Below are positions 54,132 through 63,694 of a stretch of DNA of 64,000 bases, piece after piece. The notes beneath the pieces were generated by a model. It did no database searches. It was given only the letters and a program-made list of their open reading frames with translations, and had not been told where the DNA came from. Within the stretch, counting starts at the first letter, position 1. Each line of letters begins with the position of its first letter. This DNA is from Mycobacterium sp. Aquia_213 (lineage in GTDB: Bacteria > Actinomycetota > Actinomycetes > Mycobacteriales > Mycobacteriaceae), in assembly GCF_026625985.1 (NCBI RefSeq), contig NZ_CP113116.1, positions 3,100,001 to 3,164,000 on the forward strand. The letters are read 5' to 3'. A program made the position numbers and the translations under genes.

Positions 54132-54841
54132 TGGTAGATCCCCTCGCGCAGCGCCACCGCCACCGCCGCGGTGCGGTCACCGACGCTCAACTTCCGATAG
54201 ATGGAGCGCAGGTGGCTCTTGACCGTTTCGTCGCCGATAACGAGTTTGCTGGCTATACCGCGATTCGACAGGCCAGCTACCACGAACGACAGGATTTCGC
54301 TTTCCCGCTGGCTCAGGCCCTGCCGCGCGCCCGGCCAGAATTCGTCACGCTGCAGCCGGGCGGCGGTGTCGGCGGCCCGCGCGGCGAGGCCGGCGTCGAT
54401 GGCGGTCGAACCGCTCTGGACATACTCCAGCTGCCGCACGAGTTCGTCGCTGTTGATGCCCTTCAGCAGATAGCCGGACGCCCCGACCCGCAGGGCCTGG
54501 AATAGGTACTGCTCGTCCTCGTACACCGAGAGCAGGATGACCTTGCTGGCGGGGTTGCGTTCGCGGATGGCACGGCACAGGTCCAGACCGCTGGCGCCCT
54601 GCATTCTGACATCGCAGAGCACGATGTCCGGTTGCAGGCTTTCGACGATCTTGAGTGCATTTTCGGCGCCCACCGCCTCGCCGACGACCCGCACCCGGTT
54701 CCGGAAAGAGGCGAGCATCGCTTTAAGGCCCTCGATCACCATTTCGTGATCGTCAACCAATACCACTCGAACGGGTCCGGTAATCGGCACTGCACTGACC
54801 GCCATCAGAACACGATAATTGCCGAACGCCGATGCCGTCAT
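54128..54841 (-). CDS. NarL/LuxR-family response regulator
   Basis: A 237-residue partner of the adjacent kinase. The receiver domain has the acidic pair in VVLVDDHEM and the phosphorylated Asp77 in IVLCDVRMQG; the C-terminal LuxR helix-turn-helix is SQRESEILSFVVAGLSN ... VKSHLRSIYRKL. Divergent from rpe; it probably controls neighbouring Calvin or hydrogenase genes (inference). ATG 54841 is preceded by AAAGGA; ATG 54805 is an alternative. Confidence 0.92.
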   Translation of the reverse strand: MTASAFGNYRVLMAVSAVPITGPVRVVLVDDHEMVIEGLKAMLASFRNRVRVVGEAVGAENALKIVESLQPDIVLCDVRMQGASGLDLCRAIRERNPASKVILLSVYEDEQYLFQALRVGASGYLLKGINSDELVRQLEYVQSGSTAIDAGLAARAADTAARLQRDEFWPGARQGLSQRESEILSFVVAGLSNRGIASKLVIGDETVKSHLRSIYRKLSVGDRTAAVAVALREGIYQ

Positions 54842-54889
54842 CTCCTTTTCCTTTGGCCGAGTTTCGCCGGTCAGAGCGTCACCCCAGAT

Positions 54890-54906
54890 TCCCCCGCGTT
54901 GGGGGA
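54890..54906. promoter_or_regulatory. C5/G5 inverted repeat between the response regulator and rpe
   Basis: TCCCCC-GCGTT-GGGGGA, perfect 6-base arms, in the divergent promoter region. It resembles the elements upstream of gap and nuoK'. It is a candidate binding site for the adjacent response regulator. Confidence 0.4.
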
Positions 54907-54968
54907 TTCAGCGATCCCGCAAGCCGGCCTACCGTGCTGGCAACGAGTTTGAGGGAGGATTCGCTTTG

Positions 54969-55658
54969 ATGACACCAACGTTGGTCGCGTCAGTGCTGCC
55001 GGCAGACTTCGCCGACCTGGGCCGCGACGTCGCGGAGATCGAGCGCGCCGGAGTCGACCGGATCCAGTGGGATGTCATGGACGGCCGGTTCGTCCCCAAT
55101 CTGACCTTCGGTCCCGACGTGATCGCCGCCTGCCGCGACCGGGTCGCAATGGATTTCGAGGCGCACCTGATGGTCGAGGATCCCGACCCGATGTTGCCGC
55201 GGTGGGTGATCGAGGCGGGTTGCGGAATCGTGATCGTGCATGCCGAGGCGTGTCGCCATCTGCACCGCACCCTGTCGAGCATCCGCGGTCTTGGCGCCCG
55301 GGCCGGCGTAGCCCTCAACCCGGCCACCCCGCTGAGCGCGGTCCTCGACGTGCTCGACGTCACCGACCTGCTGCTGATCATGACGGTCAACCCGGGGTTC
55401 GGTGGCCAGCGATATTTAACCAGCATGGAATCCAAGATCGCGGCCGCCCGAGCTGAAATCGACCGTCGCGGAATAGATATCGAGCTCGAGGTGGACGGCG
55501 GTATCGGGCCGGACACCATCGCCGCTGCCGCGGCCGCCGGGGCCGACGTATTCTGCGCCGGTTCGGCACTGTTCGCCGGACCGAACATGACCGAGCGGGC
55601 GAACGCGCTGCGCGCAGCCGCCGTCCACGAGACCAACGGAAGGCTGGTGGCACCGTGA
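54969..55658 (+). CDS. rpe: Ribulose-phosphate 3-epimerase
   Basis: A 229-residue TIM-barrel epimerase that interconverts xylulose and ribulose 5-phosphates in regeneration. Family segments: PTLVASVLPADFADLG, QWDVMDGRFVPNLTFGPDV, DLLLIMTVNPGFGGQRY and LEVDGGIGPDT. ATG 54969 has GGGAGG about 10 bases upstream. It overlaps tkt by four bases. Confidence 0.95.
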   Translation: MTPTLVASVLPADFADLGRDVAEIERAGVDRIQWDVMDGRFVPNLTFGPDVIAACRDRVAMDFEAHLMVEDPDPMLPRWVIEAGCGIVIVHAEACRHLHRTLSSIRGLGARAGVALNPATPLSAVLDVLDVTDLLLIMTVNPGFGGQRYLTSMESKIAAARAEIDRRGIDIELEVDGGIGPDTIAAAAAAGADVFCAGSALFAGPNMTERANALRAAAVHETNGRLVAP

Positions 55659-57721
55659 CCATCACATCCAGAACGACCAGCGCAGCAGAAACGACGCCGG
55701 TCCCTAAGGTGACCGAATCACCAACCGGCACAGACGCATTGGACCGGCTAGCGATCAACACGTTGCGGTTCCTGGCCGCAGATGCTGTACAGACCGCCAA
55801 CAGCGGACATCCCGGCCTACCGTTGGGTACCAGCGCGATCGCCTGGACGTTGTGGTCGCGGCACCTGCGCCACGACCCCGCCGATCCGCGCTGGCCCGAC
55901 CGCGACCGCTTCGTGCTGTCTGCCGGCCACGGCTCGATGCTGCTCTACTCCCTGCTGCACGTGTTCGGTTACGACCTGCCGGTCGACCAACTGCGGAAGT
56001 TCCGGCAGCTGGGCTCGCTGACTCCCGGACACCCCGAGTACGGTCACACCCCTGGCGTCGAAACCACCACGGGCCCATTAGGACAAGGGATTGCCAACGC
56101 GGTCGGGATGGCGCTGGCCGAGCGGATGCTGGCCGCACGGTGCAACACCGATGAACACACCGTCGTCGACCACCGCACCTGGGTGCTCGCCGGCGACGGC
56201 GACTTGATGGAGGGAATCAGTCACGAAGCCGCGTCGCTGGCCGGGCACCTCCGGCTCGGCAAGTTGATCGTGATCTTCGACGACAACGACATCACCATCG
56301 ACGGACCGGCGTCACAGAGTTGCACCGACGACGTCGAGGGCCGGTTCACCGCCTATGGCTGGCGAGTGCTCAGCGTCCCTGACGGGAACGACGTGCCCGC
56401 CCTCGACCAGGCGTTCACCGAGGCGGTTCGTGGAGACGGCAGGCCTACGTTCATCCGGGTGGGCACCACCATCGGCTTCGGGGCGCCCGGGATCGAAGGC
56501 ACCTCGAAAGCCCATGGGAGCCCGTTGGGTTCGGAGGTGCTCCATGCGATGCGCACCCGTCTGGACTGGCCCGACGAGCATTTCCACGTACCACTCGCGG
56601 TCAGTGCGACCGCGGCCTTGGCGGCCGCGCGGGGCGGTGCGGCGCGTGCGCAGTGGGCTCAGATGCATGCCGCCTGGCAAGTCGACCATCCGCAGCTCTC
56701 AGCGGACTTCCCGCTCGACACGGTTCCCGCCGCCGACGACCTGTCGGTGCTGACGCCGCTGGCTGACGGCTTGGCTTCGGGTGGAAAGTCGGCGACGCGC
56801 AAGGCATCCGGCGCGGCACTGGCAGCGCTGGCTGCCGTCTATCCGGGTCTGGTTGGCGGATCCGCCGACCTGGCCGCCTCGACCAACACCGCGATCCCCG
56901 GTGGTGACATCGCCCCGGATGATTATGGCGGCCGCACAATTCACTTCGGGATCCGCGAGCACGCGATGGCGGCGGTGATGAACGGCATCGCCTTGCACGG
57001 CGGGCTGCGTCCGTTCGGAAGCACCTTTCTGGTGTTCGCCGACTATCTGCGCCCGGCTTTGCGACTTTCGGCGCTGATGAAATTGCCGGTGGTGTATGTG
57101 TTTACGCATGACTCAGTGCATGTCGGTGAGGATGGTCCTACACATCAGCCGATCGAACAGATGGAGTCGCTCCGACTGATTCCGGGGCTGACCGTGCTGC
57201 GTCCGGCCGACGCCGCTGAGACCGCATTGGCCTGGCAACTGGCAGCGGATAATACCGACGGCCCGACGGCTTTGGTGCTGAGCCGACAGGATCTGCCGGT
57301 ACTCGGCGGCGCTGGGCTGGAAGACATCCGCCACTACGGCATGCGGGTTGTGCGACCGGTCGCGGACACCGCCCATGTGGTGCTGGCGGCCAGCGGCTCG
57401 GAGGTCGCCTTGGCCCTCGAGGCTGCCGAATTGCTCAGCGAGCATGGGATATCGGCGATCGTCATCTCGGTGATGTGGCGCGAACGTATCGCGGCCGCGC
57501 TGGACGCCGACGGCACCGCGCTGCCCGATCTGCCGGTGGTGTGGATCGAAGGCGGCGTGACCACCGGCTGGCGAGCACTGGCGCGGCCGGCGGACGCGGT
57601 AATCGGTATCGAACGCTTCGGCGAGAGCGGGCCGGGTCCCGAGGTGGCAGCACACCTGGGCCTGACCGCGGCGGCAGTTTTCGACGCTGCGCTACGCAGC
57701 ATCGCCGCGGCATCCGGATGA
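55655..57721 (+). CDS. tkt: Transketolase (Calvin-cycle copy)
   Basis: A 688-residue thiamine-diphosphate enzyme. SGHPGLPLGTSAIAWTLW and HTPGVETTTGPLGQGIANAVG are substrate segments; the cofactor motif is GDGDLMEGISHEA to DDNDITIDG; FGIREHAMAAVMNGIALHGG and the C-terminal domain are complete. GTG 55655 overlaps the rpe stop (GTGA). It transfers two-carbon units in regeneration of ribulose 5-phosphate. Confidence 0.95.
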   Translation: MTITSRTTSAAETTPVPKVTESPTGTDALDRLAINTLRFLAADAVQTANSGHPGLPLGTSAIAWTLWSRHLRHDPADPRWPDRDRFVLSAGHGSMLLYSLLHVFGYDLPVDQLRKFRQLGSLTPGHPEYGHTPGVETTTGPLGQGIANAVGMALAERMLAARCNTDEHTVVDHRTWVLAGDGDLMEGISHEAASLAGHLRLGKLIVIFDDNDITIDGPASQSCTDDVEGRFTAYGWRVLSVPDGNDVPALDQAFTEAVRGDGRPTFIRVGTTIGFGAPGIEGTSKAHGSPLGSEVLHAMRTRLDWPDEHFHVPLAVSATAALAAARGGAARAQWAQMHAAWQVDHPQLSADFPLDTVPAADDLSVLTPLADGLASGGKSATRKASGAALAALAAVYPGLVGGSADLAASTNTAIPGGDIAPDDYGGRTIHFGIREHAMAAVMNGIALHGGLRPFGSTFLVFADYLRPALRLSALMKLPVVYVFTHDSVHVGEDGPTHQPIEQMESLRLIPGLTVLRPADAAETALAWQLAADNTDGPTALVLSRQDLPVLGGAGLEDIRHYGMRVVRPVADTAHVVLAASGSEVALALEAAELLSEHGISAIVISVMWRERIAAALDADGTALPDLPVVWIEGGVTTGWRALARPADAVIGIERFGESGPGPEVAAHLGLTAAAVFDAALRSIAAASG

Positions 57722-57724
57722 CTC

Positions 57725-58453
57725 GTGGCGCTGGAGGCGGTCATCTTCGACGTCGACGGCACGCTGGCCGATACGGAAAGGAACGGACATCGGTTGGCGT
57801 TCAACGACGCGTTCGCCCAACACGGTTTGGACATTAACTGGACACCGGAGGCCTACGGTCGGCTGCTGGCAATCGCGGGCGGTCGTCACCGCATCCGATA
57901 TGACCTGCGGCAGAGGGGGTTTGGCAGCCGCGCCGGTCGGTTGGCCTACGACATACACCGGACCAAGACGGCACTGTTCACCGATCGCATTCTCAACGGC
58001 GAGATCTCCGGTCGGCCCGGCTTGGCCCGGCTGATCACCGACCTCTCTAATTCCGGTGTGCGCGTCGCCGTCGCGACGACGGGTCGCCGGCGTACGGGTC
58101 GCCGGCGTTGGGTCGAAGCCCTGGTGCGCCACGTCGTCGGGCCAGGAATTGCGGAGGTGATCGTCACCGGCGACGACGTCCGACTGCTCAAGCCCGACCC
58201 CGAGGCATACCTCAAGGCGCTCGATGGGCTCGCATTGACGGCTGAAGCGGTTCTGGCGGTGGAGGATTCATCGATCGGGCTGTGCGCGGCGCGGGCTGCA
58301 GGACTGGCCGCGCTGGTGGTGACCAATGGCTACACCGTCGAGCAGGACTTCACCGGTGCTGCGGCGGTGCGGTCCGCGTTTGATACGCCCGGACAGCTCC
58401 TGGCCGGCGATTGTCGCGCCGTGCACCGGCGATGGTGGGCGGCCCAGGACTAG
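57725..58453 (+). CDS. cbbY: CbbY-family HAD sugar-phosphate phosphatase
   Basis: A 242-residue HAD phosphatase with a helical cap: FDVDGTLADTERNGHRLAFN, then KPDPEAYLKAL and VEDSSIGLCAARAAG. CbbY degrades xylulose 1,5-bisphosphate, an inhibitor of red-type Rubisco, and therefore works beside CbbX. GTG 57725 lies three bases after the tkt stop. An exact 15-base tandem duplication inside the gene (58079-58108) adds five residues (TGRRR twice). Confidence 0.93.
   Translation: MALEAVIFDVDGTLADTERNGHRLAFNDAFAQHGLDINWTPEAYGRLLAIAGGRHRIRYDLRQRGFGSRAGRLAYDIHRTKTALFTDRILNGEISGRPGLARLITDLSNSGVRVAVATTGRRRTGRRRWVEALVRHVVGPGIAEVIVTGDDVRLLKPDPEAYLKALDGLALTAEAVLAVEDSSIGLCAARAAGLAALVVTNGYTVEQDFTGAAAVRSAFDTPGQLLAGDCRAVHRRWWAAQD
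58079..58108. repeat. 15-base tandem duplication inside cbbY
   Basis: ACGGGTCGCCGGCGT occurs twice in immediate succession, keeping the frame and repeating TGRRR in the protein. It looks like a recent slippage event. Confidence 0.85.
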
Positions 58454-59517
58454 CAGATGCGTGGAAGTTGCTCACCCAGTTGACGTTCGATGACTTGTGT
58501 GGTGCCAAATGGCGTCTTGCCCACCACCAGGCCGGGGTGTTCGCCGACAACGCGGCCGATGATAGCGGCGTTGGTTCCCTCGGGCCGTGACCGCATGGCG
58601 TCCAGCACAGCCTCACTGTGCGCGGGGTCGATGAAAGCCACCATCTTGCCCTCGTTGGCCACCTGCAGCGGGTCCAGCCCCAGAAACGAGCATGCCGACG
58701 AAACTGCCTCGGGGATTGGGATTTTCGTCAGATCGAGTTCGATACCGACCGAGGCAGCGCGGGCGATCTCGACGACCGCGGCAACGAGACCTCCGCGAGT
58801 GGGGTCTCGTAACGCGTGCACCGCGGCACCGGCGGTGCCGAGCATGGCCGCAACCATTTGGTGCAGCGGTGCGCTGTCGGTCGTGACGACGGTGCCGAAG
58901 TCGATGCCCTCTCGCACGCTCATGATGGCCACGCCATGTTCGCCCAGGGAGCCCGATACGATGATGTGGTCGCCAACGCGGGCTCGCTCCGGCCCGACGT
59001 GCACCCCCGCGGGCACCACGCCTACCCCGGCGGTATTGACGAAAAGCTGGTCCGCAGCACCCCTTGCGACGACCTTGGTGTCGCCGGTGACGACGCCAAC
59101 GCCGGCTTTGGCGGCCGCCTTACCCATGGTCTCGGCGACGGCGCCGAGCACATCAAGCTCGAGCCCTTCTTCCAGGATGAACCCGGCAGTCAGGGCGACG
59201 GGCTGCGCGCCGCTGCATGCTAAGTCGTTGATCGTGCCGTTGACCGCAAGGTCGCCAATGTTCCCACCGGGAAAGAACAGCGGTTGCACCACATAGGAAT
59301 CGGTGGTCAGCGCGATGCGTCCGCCCGTGATGTCGAGCAATGCCGAATCGCGGGCGGCGCCCACCGCGCCGCCGAACGCGGGCAGGAAGAGGTTTTCGAT
59401 CAGTTCCTCGGATAGCACGCCACCACCGCCGTGCCCCAGCACGATGCGTTTCGTCTCGCGCAGCGGCAGCGGACACACCCAGTCGGCCGGGTCGATGGCC
59501 ACGCGAGACTCAGGCAT
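58450..59517 (-). CDS. hypE: Hydrogenase maturation factor HypE
   Basis: A 355-residue ATPase that dehydrates the carbamoyl group on its C-terminal cysteine to a cyanide ligand for the hydrogenase iron. The C-terminus PRIC supplies that cysteine; LGHGGGGVLSEELIENLFLP, DSYVVQPLFFPGGNIG and DPTRGGLVAAVVEIA are family segments. The ATG 59517 overlaps the hypD end. Its stop overlaps the cbbY stop by four bases (CTAG). Confidence 0.95.
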   Translation of the reverse strand: MPESRVAIDPADWVCPLPLRETKRIVLGHGGGGVLSEELIENLFLPAFGGAVGAARDSALLDITGGRIALTTDSYVVQPLFFPGGNIGDLAVNGTINDLACSGAQPVALTAGFILEEGLELDVLGAVAETMGKAAAKAGVGVVTGDTKVVARGAADQLFVNTAGVGVVPAGVHVGPERARVGDHIIVSGSLGEHGVAIMSVREGIDFGTVVTTDSAPLHQMVAAMLGTAGAAVHALRDPTRGGLVAAVVEIARAASVGIELDLTKIPIPEAVSSACSFLGLDPLQVANEGKMVAFIDPAHSEAVLDAMRSRPEGTNAAIIGRVVGEHPGLVVGKTPFGTTQVIERQLGEQLPRIC

Positions 59518-60613
59518 GGGCAGTGGCTTCCAACCGCCGGAATTGGTAGTAGGCGGCGCAGGCGCCCTCGCTGGATACCATGGTCGCGCCCAGCGGGGTG
59601 CGCGGTGTGCACGACTTCCCAAACGCCGGGCATTCGTTGGGTTTCAGCAGGCCCTGCAGCACCTCACCGCTGCGGCATTCCGCGGATTCGGAGACTCGCA
59701 GGTGGCCCACCCCGAATTTCAATTCGGCGTCGAACTGTGCGTAGCGCGGCGAGAGGGTCCATCCGGACTTGGGGATCATGCCGATGCCGCGCCACTGCCG
59801 ATCGGTCACCACGAACACAGCCGCGAGGGTCTGCTGGGCGACCGCGTTTCCGGCGGTGGTCACCGCGCGCGGATAGGCGTTGCGCAGCTTCGGCGTGCCG
59901 GCCTCGAGAAGGTCGACGACCTGTCGGACTCCCTCAAGCAAGTCCAGCGGTTCGAATCCGGTGACCACGATGGGAACCCGGAACTCATCGACCAGCGGGC
60001 CGTATTCGCTAGTGCCCATCACCGTGCAGACGTGGCCGGCCGCAAGAAATCCCTCGACCCGGTTGGCCGGTGAGCTCAGGATGGCTGTCATGGCCGGGGG
60101 AACCAACACATGTGAGACCAGCATGGAAAAGTTGGTCAGCCCGAGACGCTGTGCATGTACCACCGCCATCGCATTTGCCGGGGCGGTGGTCTCGAAACCG
60201 ACCCCAAAGAACACGACCTGCTTGTCGGGGTTGTCGGCGGCCACCCGGGTGGCGTCCAAGGGCGAATAGACGATTCGCACGTCGCCACCCCGAGCACGCA
60301 CGCCGAACAGATCCTGACTACTGCCCGGCACCCGCAGCATGTCTCCAAAGGAACAGAAGATCACGTCGTCGCGTGCCGCAATCTCCAGTGCGCGGTCAAT
60401 CATCTCCAGCGGCGTCACGCAGACCGGGCATCCCGGACCGTGAATGAATTCCACCGCGCCGTCCAGCAATTGGTCAATGCCGTTGCGGATGATCGAATGT
60501 GTTTGCCCACCACAGACTTCCATGATGGTCCAGGTCTTGGTGACGCGCCTCTTGATGTTATCTACCAAGGTGCGCGCGGCCGCTGGATCGCGGAATTCGT
60601 CCAGATATTTCAT
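59510..60613 (-). CDS. hypD: Hydrogenase maturation factor HypD
   Basis: A 367-residue iron-sulfur scaffold that with HypC holds the Fe(CN)2CO unit. Conserved elements: MEVCGGQTHSIIRNG, HGPGCPVCVTP, FFGVGFETTAPA, and the C-terminal Cys cluster ECRSGEVLQG ... NECPAFGKSCTP for the [4Fe-4S] cluster. ATG 60613 overlaps the hypC stop. Confidence 0.96.
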   Translation of the reverse strand: MKYLDEFRDPAAARTLVDNIKRRVTKTWTIMEVCGGQTHSIIRNGIDQLLDGAVEFIHGPGCPVCVTPLEMIDRALEIAARDDVIFCSFGDMLRVPGSSQDLFGVRARGGDVRIVYSPLDATRVAADNPDKQVVFFGVGFETTAPANAMAVVHAQRLGLTNFSMLVSHVLVPPAMTAILSSPANRVEGFLAAGHVCTVMGTSEYGPLVDEFRVPIVVTGFEPLDLLEGVRQVVDLLEAGTPKLRNAYPRAVTTAGNAVAQQTLAAVFVVTDRQWRGIGMIPKSGWTLSPRYAQFDAELKFGVGHLRVSESAECRSGEVLQGLLKPNECPAFGKSCTPRTPLGATMVSSEGACAAYYQFRRLEATAHA

Positions 60614-60885
60614 GCTGGCTCCCTTCTACCCTGGCCCTCGTCACCGGCCAGTTCCTCGTCAAGCACGCCCAGGTCGTGGAACATTCGCAACGTCTCCTGC
60701 GCCGATGCCTCGTCCAGTCGGGTGATGGCGAATCCGGCGTGCACGATGGTGTATTCACCGACTTGCATATCCGGCAGGTAGGCGAGACACACGGTTTTGG
60801 TGGTACCACCGAAGTCGACGGTGCACATCCGAGTTCCCGCCTCGTCCCAGGTGTCGACGACCTTGCCGGGAATTCCGAGACACAT
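60610..60885 (-). CDS. hypC: Hydrogenase maturation chaperone HypC
   Basis: A 91-residue chaperone that carries the iron unit to the large subunit. The essential N-terminus MCLGIPGKV (Cys2) and VDFGGTTKTV are intact. It overlaps hypD (ATGA) and follows hypF by two bases. Confidence 0.95.
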   Translation of the reverse strand: MCLGIPGKVVDTWDEAGTRMCTVDFGGTTKTVCLAYLPDMQVGEYTIVHAGFAITRLDEASAQETLRMFHDLGVLDEELAGDEGQGRREPA

Positions 60886-60887
60886 GG

Positions 60888-63170
60888 CTATGTCCCCCTT
60901 TCTTGCCGTCGTGCGGCGATAACGGCCTGGCCCAGCGCAAGTCCGCCGTCGTTACACGGCAACACCGCATGAGTCAACACCTCGAAACCGTTGCCGGCCA
61001 GTTCATTACGGAGTCCGTCGCGCAGCAGCCGGTTAACGAACACCCCTCCGGTCAACCCGACGGTGCCGACGCCGCCGACCACCTGGCCGACCGCTTGCGC
61101 CGTCGCACGGATGACGGCGGCGTGGAACCCGGCGGCGAGGTCGGCTGCCGTCCTGCCGGCTCGCAAACCCCGCACCAACGCCGTGATCAACGGCACCGGG
61201 TCCAACACGCCGGCGGCCACCTCGAAGTCCAATGGCGCCGGCCGACCGAGGCGCGCCAGATGTTCGAGTTCGACGGCCGCCTGCCCCTCGTAGGTCACGT
61301 CGTGGCACACGTCGAGCAAGCTGGCTACAGCGTCAAACAGGCGCCCCATGCTGCTGGTGGCGACGCCTCCGATGCCGCCTGGGATCTGCTGGGCGAGCAC
61401 TCGGCGCGCCTGCTGGCTCAGGCGGGCGACCGCCGGAATGTCTTGTGCCCATTCGACGTCGGCCCGGTACAGGAGGTCCAGGGCGATCCGGCCAGGGTGG
61501 CGTACCGCGCCGTCACCGCCGGGCAGCGCAAACGGTTTCAGGTGCCCGACCCGCGTGAAAGCCACCGGGTCGGTAACCATTAGGAGCTCGCCACCCCAGA
61601 TGGTGCCGTCGGTGCCATATCCGGTGCCGTCGAACGCGACCGCAAGCATTGGCGAGTCGAGCCGGCCGTGCTCGGCCAACAGCGATACCGCGTGGGCGTG
61701 ATGATGTTGCACCTGCAGCACCGGCCGGTCCTGCCGCTGCGCCCAACGAGTCGTGGCGTACGCCGGATGCAAATCGCATGCGATGAGCCGGGGTTGGCGA
61801 TCGGTCATGAAGGCCAGGTGTTGTTCGGCCGATTCGAAGCAGCTCTGAGTCCGCGGGTCAGCCATGTCGCCCAGGTGCGACGACAGGTGTGCGTTTCCGT
61901 CAGAAGACAACAAACAAAACGTCGTCTTGAGGTCCCCACCGGTTGCCAGGACCACGGGGGCACCGGCCACGGCTGGTGTCGATACTGGAAGCGGCGCATA
62001 TCCGCGGGAGCGTCGAATCGGCACCGGGCCGCCGTCGCCGTCAACCGTGAGAACCGAATCCTCGCACGGCACATGGATGGGACGGTCGTGGCTGAGCACC
62101 GCGTCCGCCAAGCCGTCGATCCAGGCCAGGTCGGTATCGCGGAAGACGATCGGAGACCCCCCGTTGTTGGCAGAGGTCATCACCAGTGTGACCGGACCCA
62201 AACGATCGAAGAGCAGGTGGTGAACGGGCGAATAGGCCAGCATCACGCCGATTTCGGACAGGCCCGGCGCCACGCAGGCCAGCTTCGAGTCGTCACGGGC
62301 GGGCAGCAGAACTATAGGCGCCGCAGGCGACTGAAGCAGTTTCGCAGAAGCGTCGTCGACGTGACAGATGCGTTGCGCCACAGCGATATCGGCAACCATC
62401 ACGGCGAAAGGTTTAGCGGGTCTGCCCTTTCGGTGCCGCAGGTGGGCGACACTATCGACATTGTCGGCGCGACAGGCGAGATGGAACCCGCCGATGCCCT
62501 TGATTGCGACAATCAGGCCGTCGTCGAGCGCCTGCGCGGCGGCGGCGAGCGGTTCGCGGCTGTCGCCCGGGCCCCGCCAGGACAGGGTCGGCCCGCAGTC
62601 GGGGCAGGCGATGGTTTGCGCGTGGAACCGTCGGTCGGCGGGGTCTCGGTACTCGGCCGAACACGTGGCGCACATCGGAAAATGCGCCATGGTGGTCGCG
62701 GGCCGGTCGTAGGGCAGGTCGGTGATCACCGTGTAGCGCGGACCGCAGTTGGTGCAAGTGATAAAGGGGTGACCGTAGCGGCGGTCGGCGGGGTCACGGA
62801 CCTCGCGCAAACAATCGGCGCAGATGGCAACATCCGGCGGCACCAAGGTGCGGCGGTCGTCGCGGCCCCGGCTGCCGATGATCCGGAACCCAGACTCGCC
62901 GTTGGGAGGCAGCGAGACGATTTCGATGGAATCGATGCGCGCCATCGGCGGCCGGTCGGCGCTGATCGCGGATACCGCCGCCTCGACCACTTCGGGCGCA
63001 CCCTCGAACTCGCAGTGCACCGATCCGGAGTCGTTGTACACACATCCGGCGAGGCTGTGACGTGCGGCGATGCGCGCAACAGCGGGGCGAAATCCAACGC
63101 CTTGGACCACGCCGGCGATGTCGAGGCGCAGCCGCACACTGGCCACCGTGCCACGCGGACTGCTCTCCAC
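60888..63170 (-). CDS. hypF: Carbamoyltransferase HypF
   Basis: A 760-residue enzyme that makes the carbamoyl precursor of the CN ligands. Domains in order: acylphosphatase (about 10-95, GVVQGVGFRP), two zinc fingers (CADCLREV with CTNCGPRY; CATCSAEY with CPDCGPT), a YrdC-like domain (AIKGIGGFHLACRA) and a Kae1-like carbamoyltransferase domain (HHHAHAVSLLAEHG). GTG 63170 has GGAGG about 6 bases upstream; the longer frame to 63215 has no such site. Confidence 0.95.
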   Translation of the reverse strand: MESSPRGTVASVRLRLDIAGVVQGVGFRPAVARIAARHSLAGCVYNDSGSVHCEFEGAPEVVEAAVSAISADRPPMARIDSIEIVSLPPNGESGFRIIGSRGRDDRRTLVPPDVAICADCLREVRDPADRRYGHPFITCTNCGPRYTVITDLPYDRPATTMAHFPMCATCSAEYRDPADRRFHAQTIACPDCGPTLSWRGPGDSREPLAAAAQALDDGLIVAIKGIGGFHLACRADNVDSVAHLRHRKGRPAKPFAVMVADIAVAQRICHVDDASAKLLQSPAAPIVLLPARDDSKLACVAPGLSEIGVMLAYSPVHHLLFDRLGPVTLVMTSANNGGSPIVFRDTDLAWIDGLADAVLSHDRPIHVPCEDSVLTVDGDGGPVPIRRSRGYAPLPVSTPAVAGAPVVLATGGDLKTTFCLLSSDGNAHLSSHLGDMADPRTQSCFESAEQHLAFMTDRQPRLIACDLHPAYATTRWAQRQDRPVLQVQHHHAHAVSLLAEHGRLDSPMLAVAFDGTGYGTDGTIWGGELLMVTDPVAFTRVGHLKPFALPGGDGAVRHPGRIALDLLYRADVEWAQDIPAVARLSQQARRVLAQQIPGGIGGVATSSMGRLFDAVASLLDVCHDVTYEGQAAVELEHLARLGRPAPLDFEVAAGVLDPVPLITALVRGLRAGRTAADLAAGFHAAVIRATAQAVGQVVGGVGTVGLTGGVFVNRLLRDGLRNELAGNGFEVLTHAVLPCNDGGLALGQAVIAARRQERGT

Positions 63171-63340
63171 AGAACCTCCAGGAGCATGGCCCCCGCGCCT
63201 ATGGGCTGGCGGCACGGGCGGTCACGCTCAGGCTAGACGAGCCCAAATGTGCCGACAATCACAATTTCGCACACAAAGCCTGCGTTTTTCCGCACTTAAT
63301 TTTCGCGACACTGTTGTCACCTGTGAGGCAGCATGATGTG

Positions 63341-63682
63341 GTGCACGAACTTTCGCTGTGTCATGCCATCACTGGTGTGGTGAAGCCCCACGCGGCGGGT
63401 CGTCACGTCGATGTCGTCCGTGTCCAAGTCGGCGCGCTGCGACAGGTGGTGCCCGATTCCCTGACGTTCTGTTGGTCGTTGGTGTGTCAACACTTTGATG
63501 ACAACATGGTCGATGCCGAGCTGGAACTCGACCTTGTTCCCGCCGAAGTACTGTGCCACACGTGCGAACAGCGGTCGCGGATTGAGTCTCGATGGTCGGT
63601 CTGCTGTCCGGGTTGCAACAGCACAGACATTGACGTGTTGTGCGGCAACGAGTTCTTGGTCACGTCGGTCGAAGTGTCATGA
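63341..63682 (+). CDS. hypA: Nickel insertion protein HypA
   Basis: A 113-residue nickel metallochaperone: the N-terminal MHELSLCHAI (His2 binds Ni) and a zinc site CHTCEQ ... CPGCNS. It delivers Ni to HucL with HypB. GTG 63341 gives the family start; GTG 63338 would add one residue. It diverges from hypF. Confidence 0.93.
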   Translation: MHELSLCHAITGVVKPHAAGRHVDVVRVQVGALRQVVPDSLTFCWSLVCQHFDDNMVDAELELDLVPAEVLCHTCEQRSRIESRWSVCCPGCNSTDIDVLCGNEFLVTSVEVS

Positions 63683-63694
63683 AAGGGCAAGTGA

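Noticed and set aside
61668..63236. 522-residue open frame on the + strand
   Set aside because: Antisense to hypF, which has all its domains on the other strand.
63249..63274. TGTGC-N16-GCACA inverted repeat between hypF and hypA
   Set aside because: Short arms with a long spacer; could be a regulator site but is within what chance allows.
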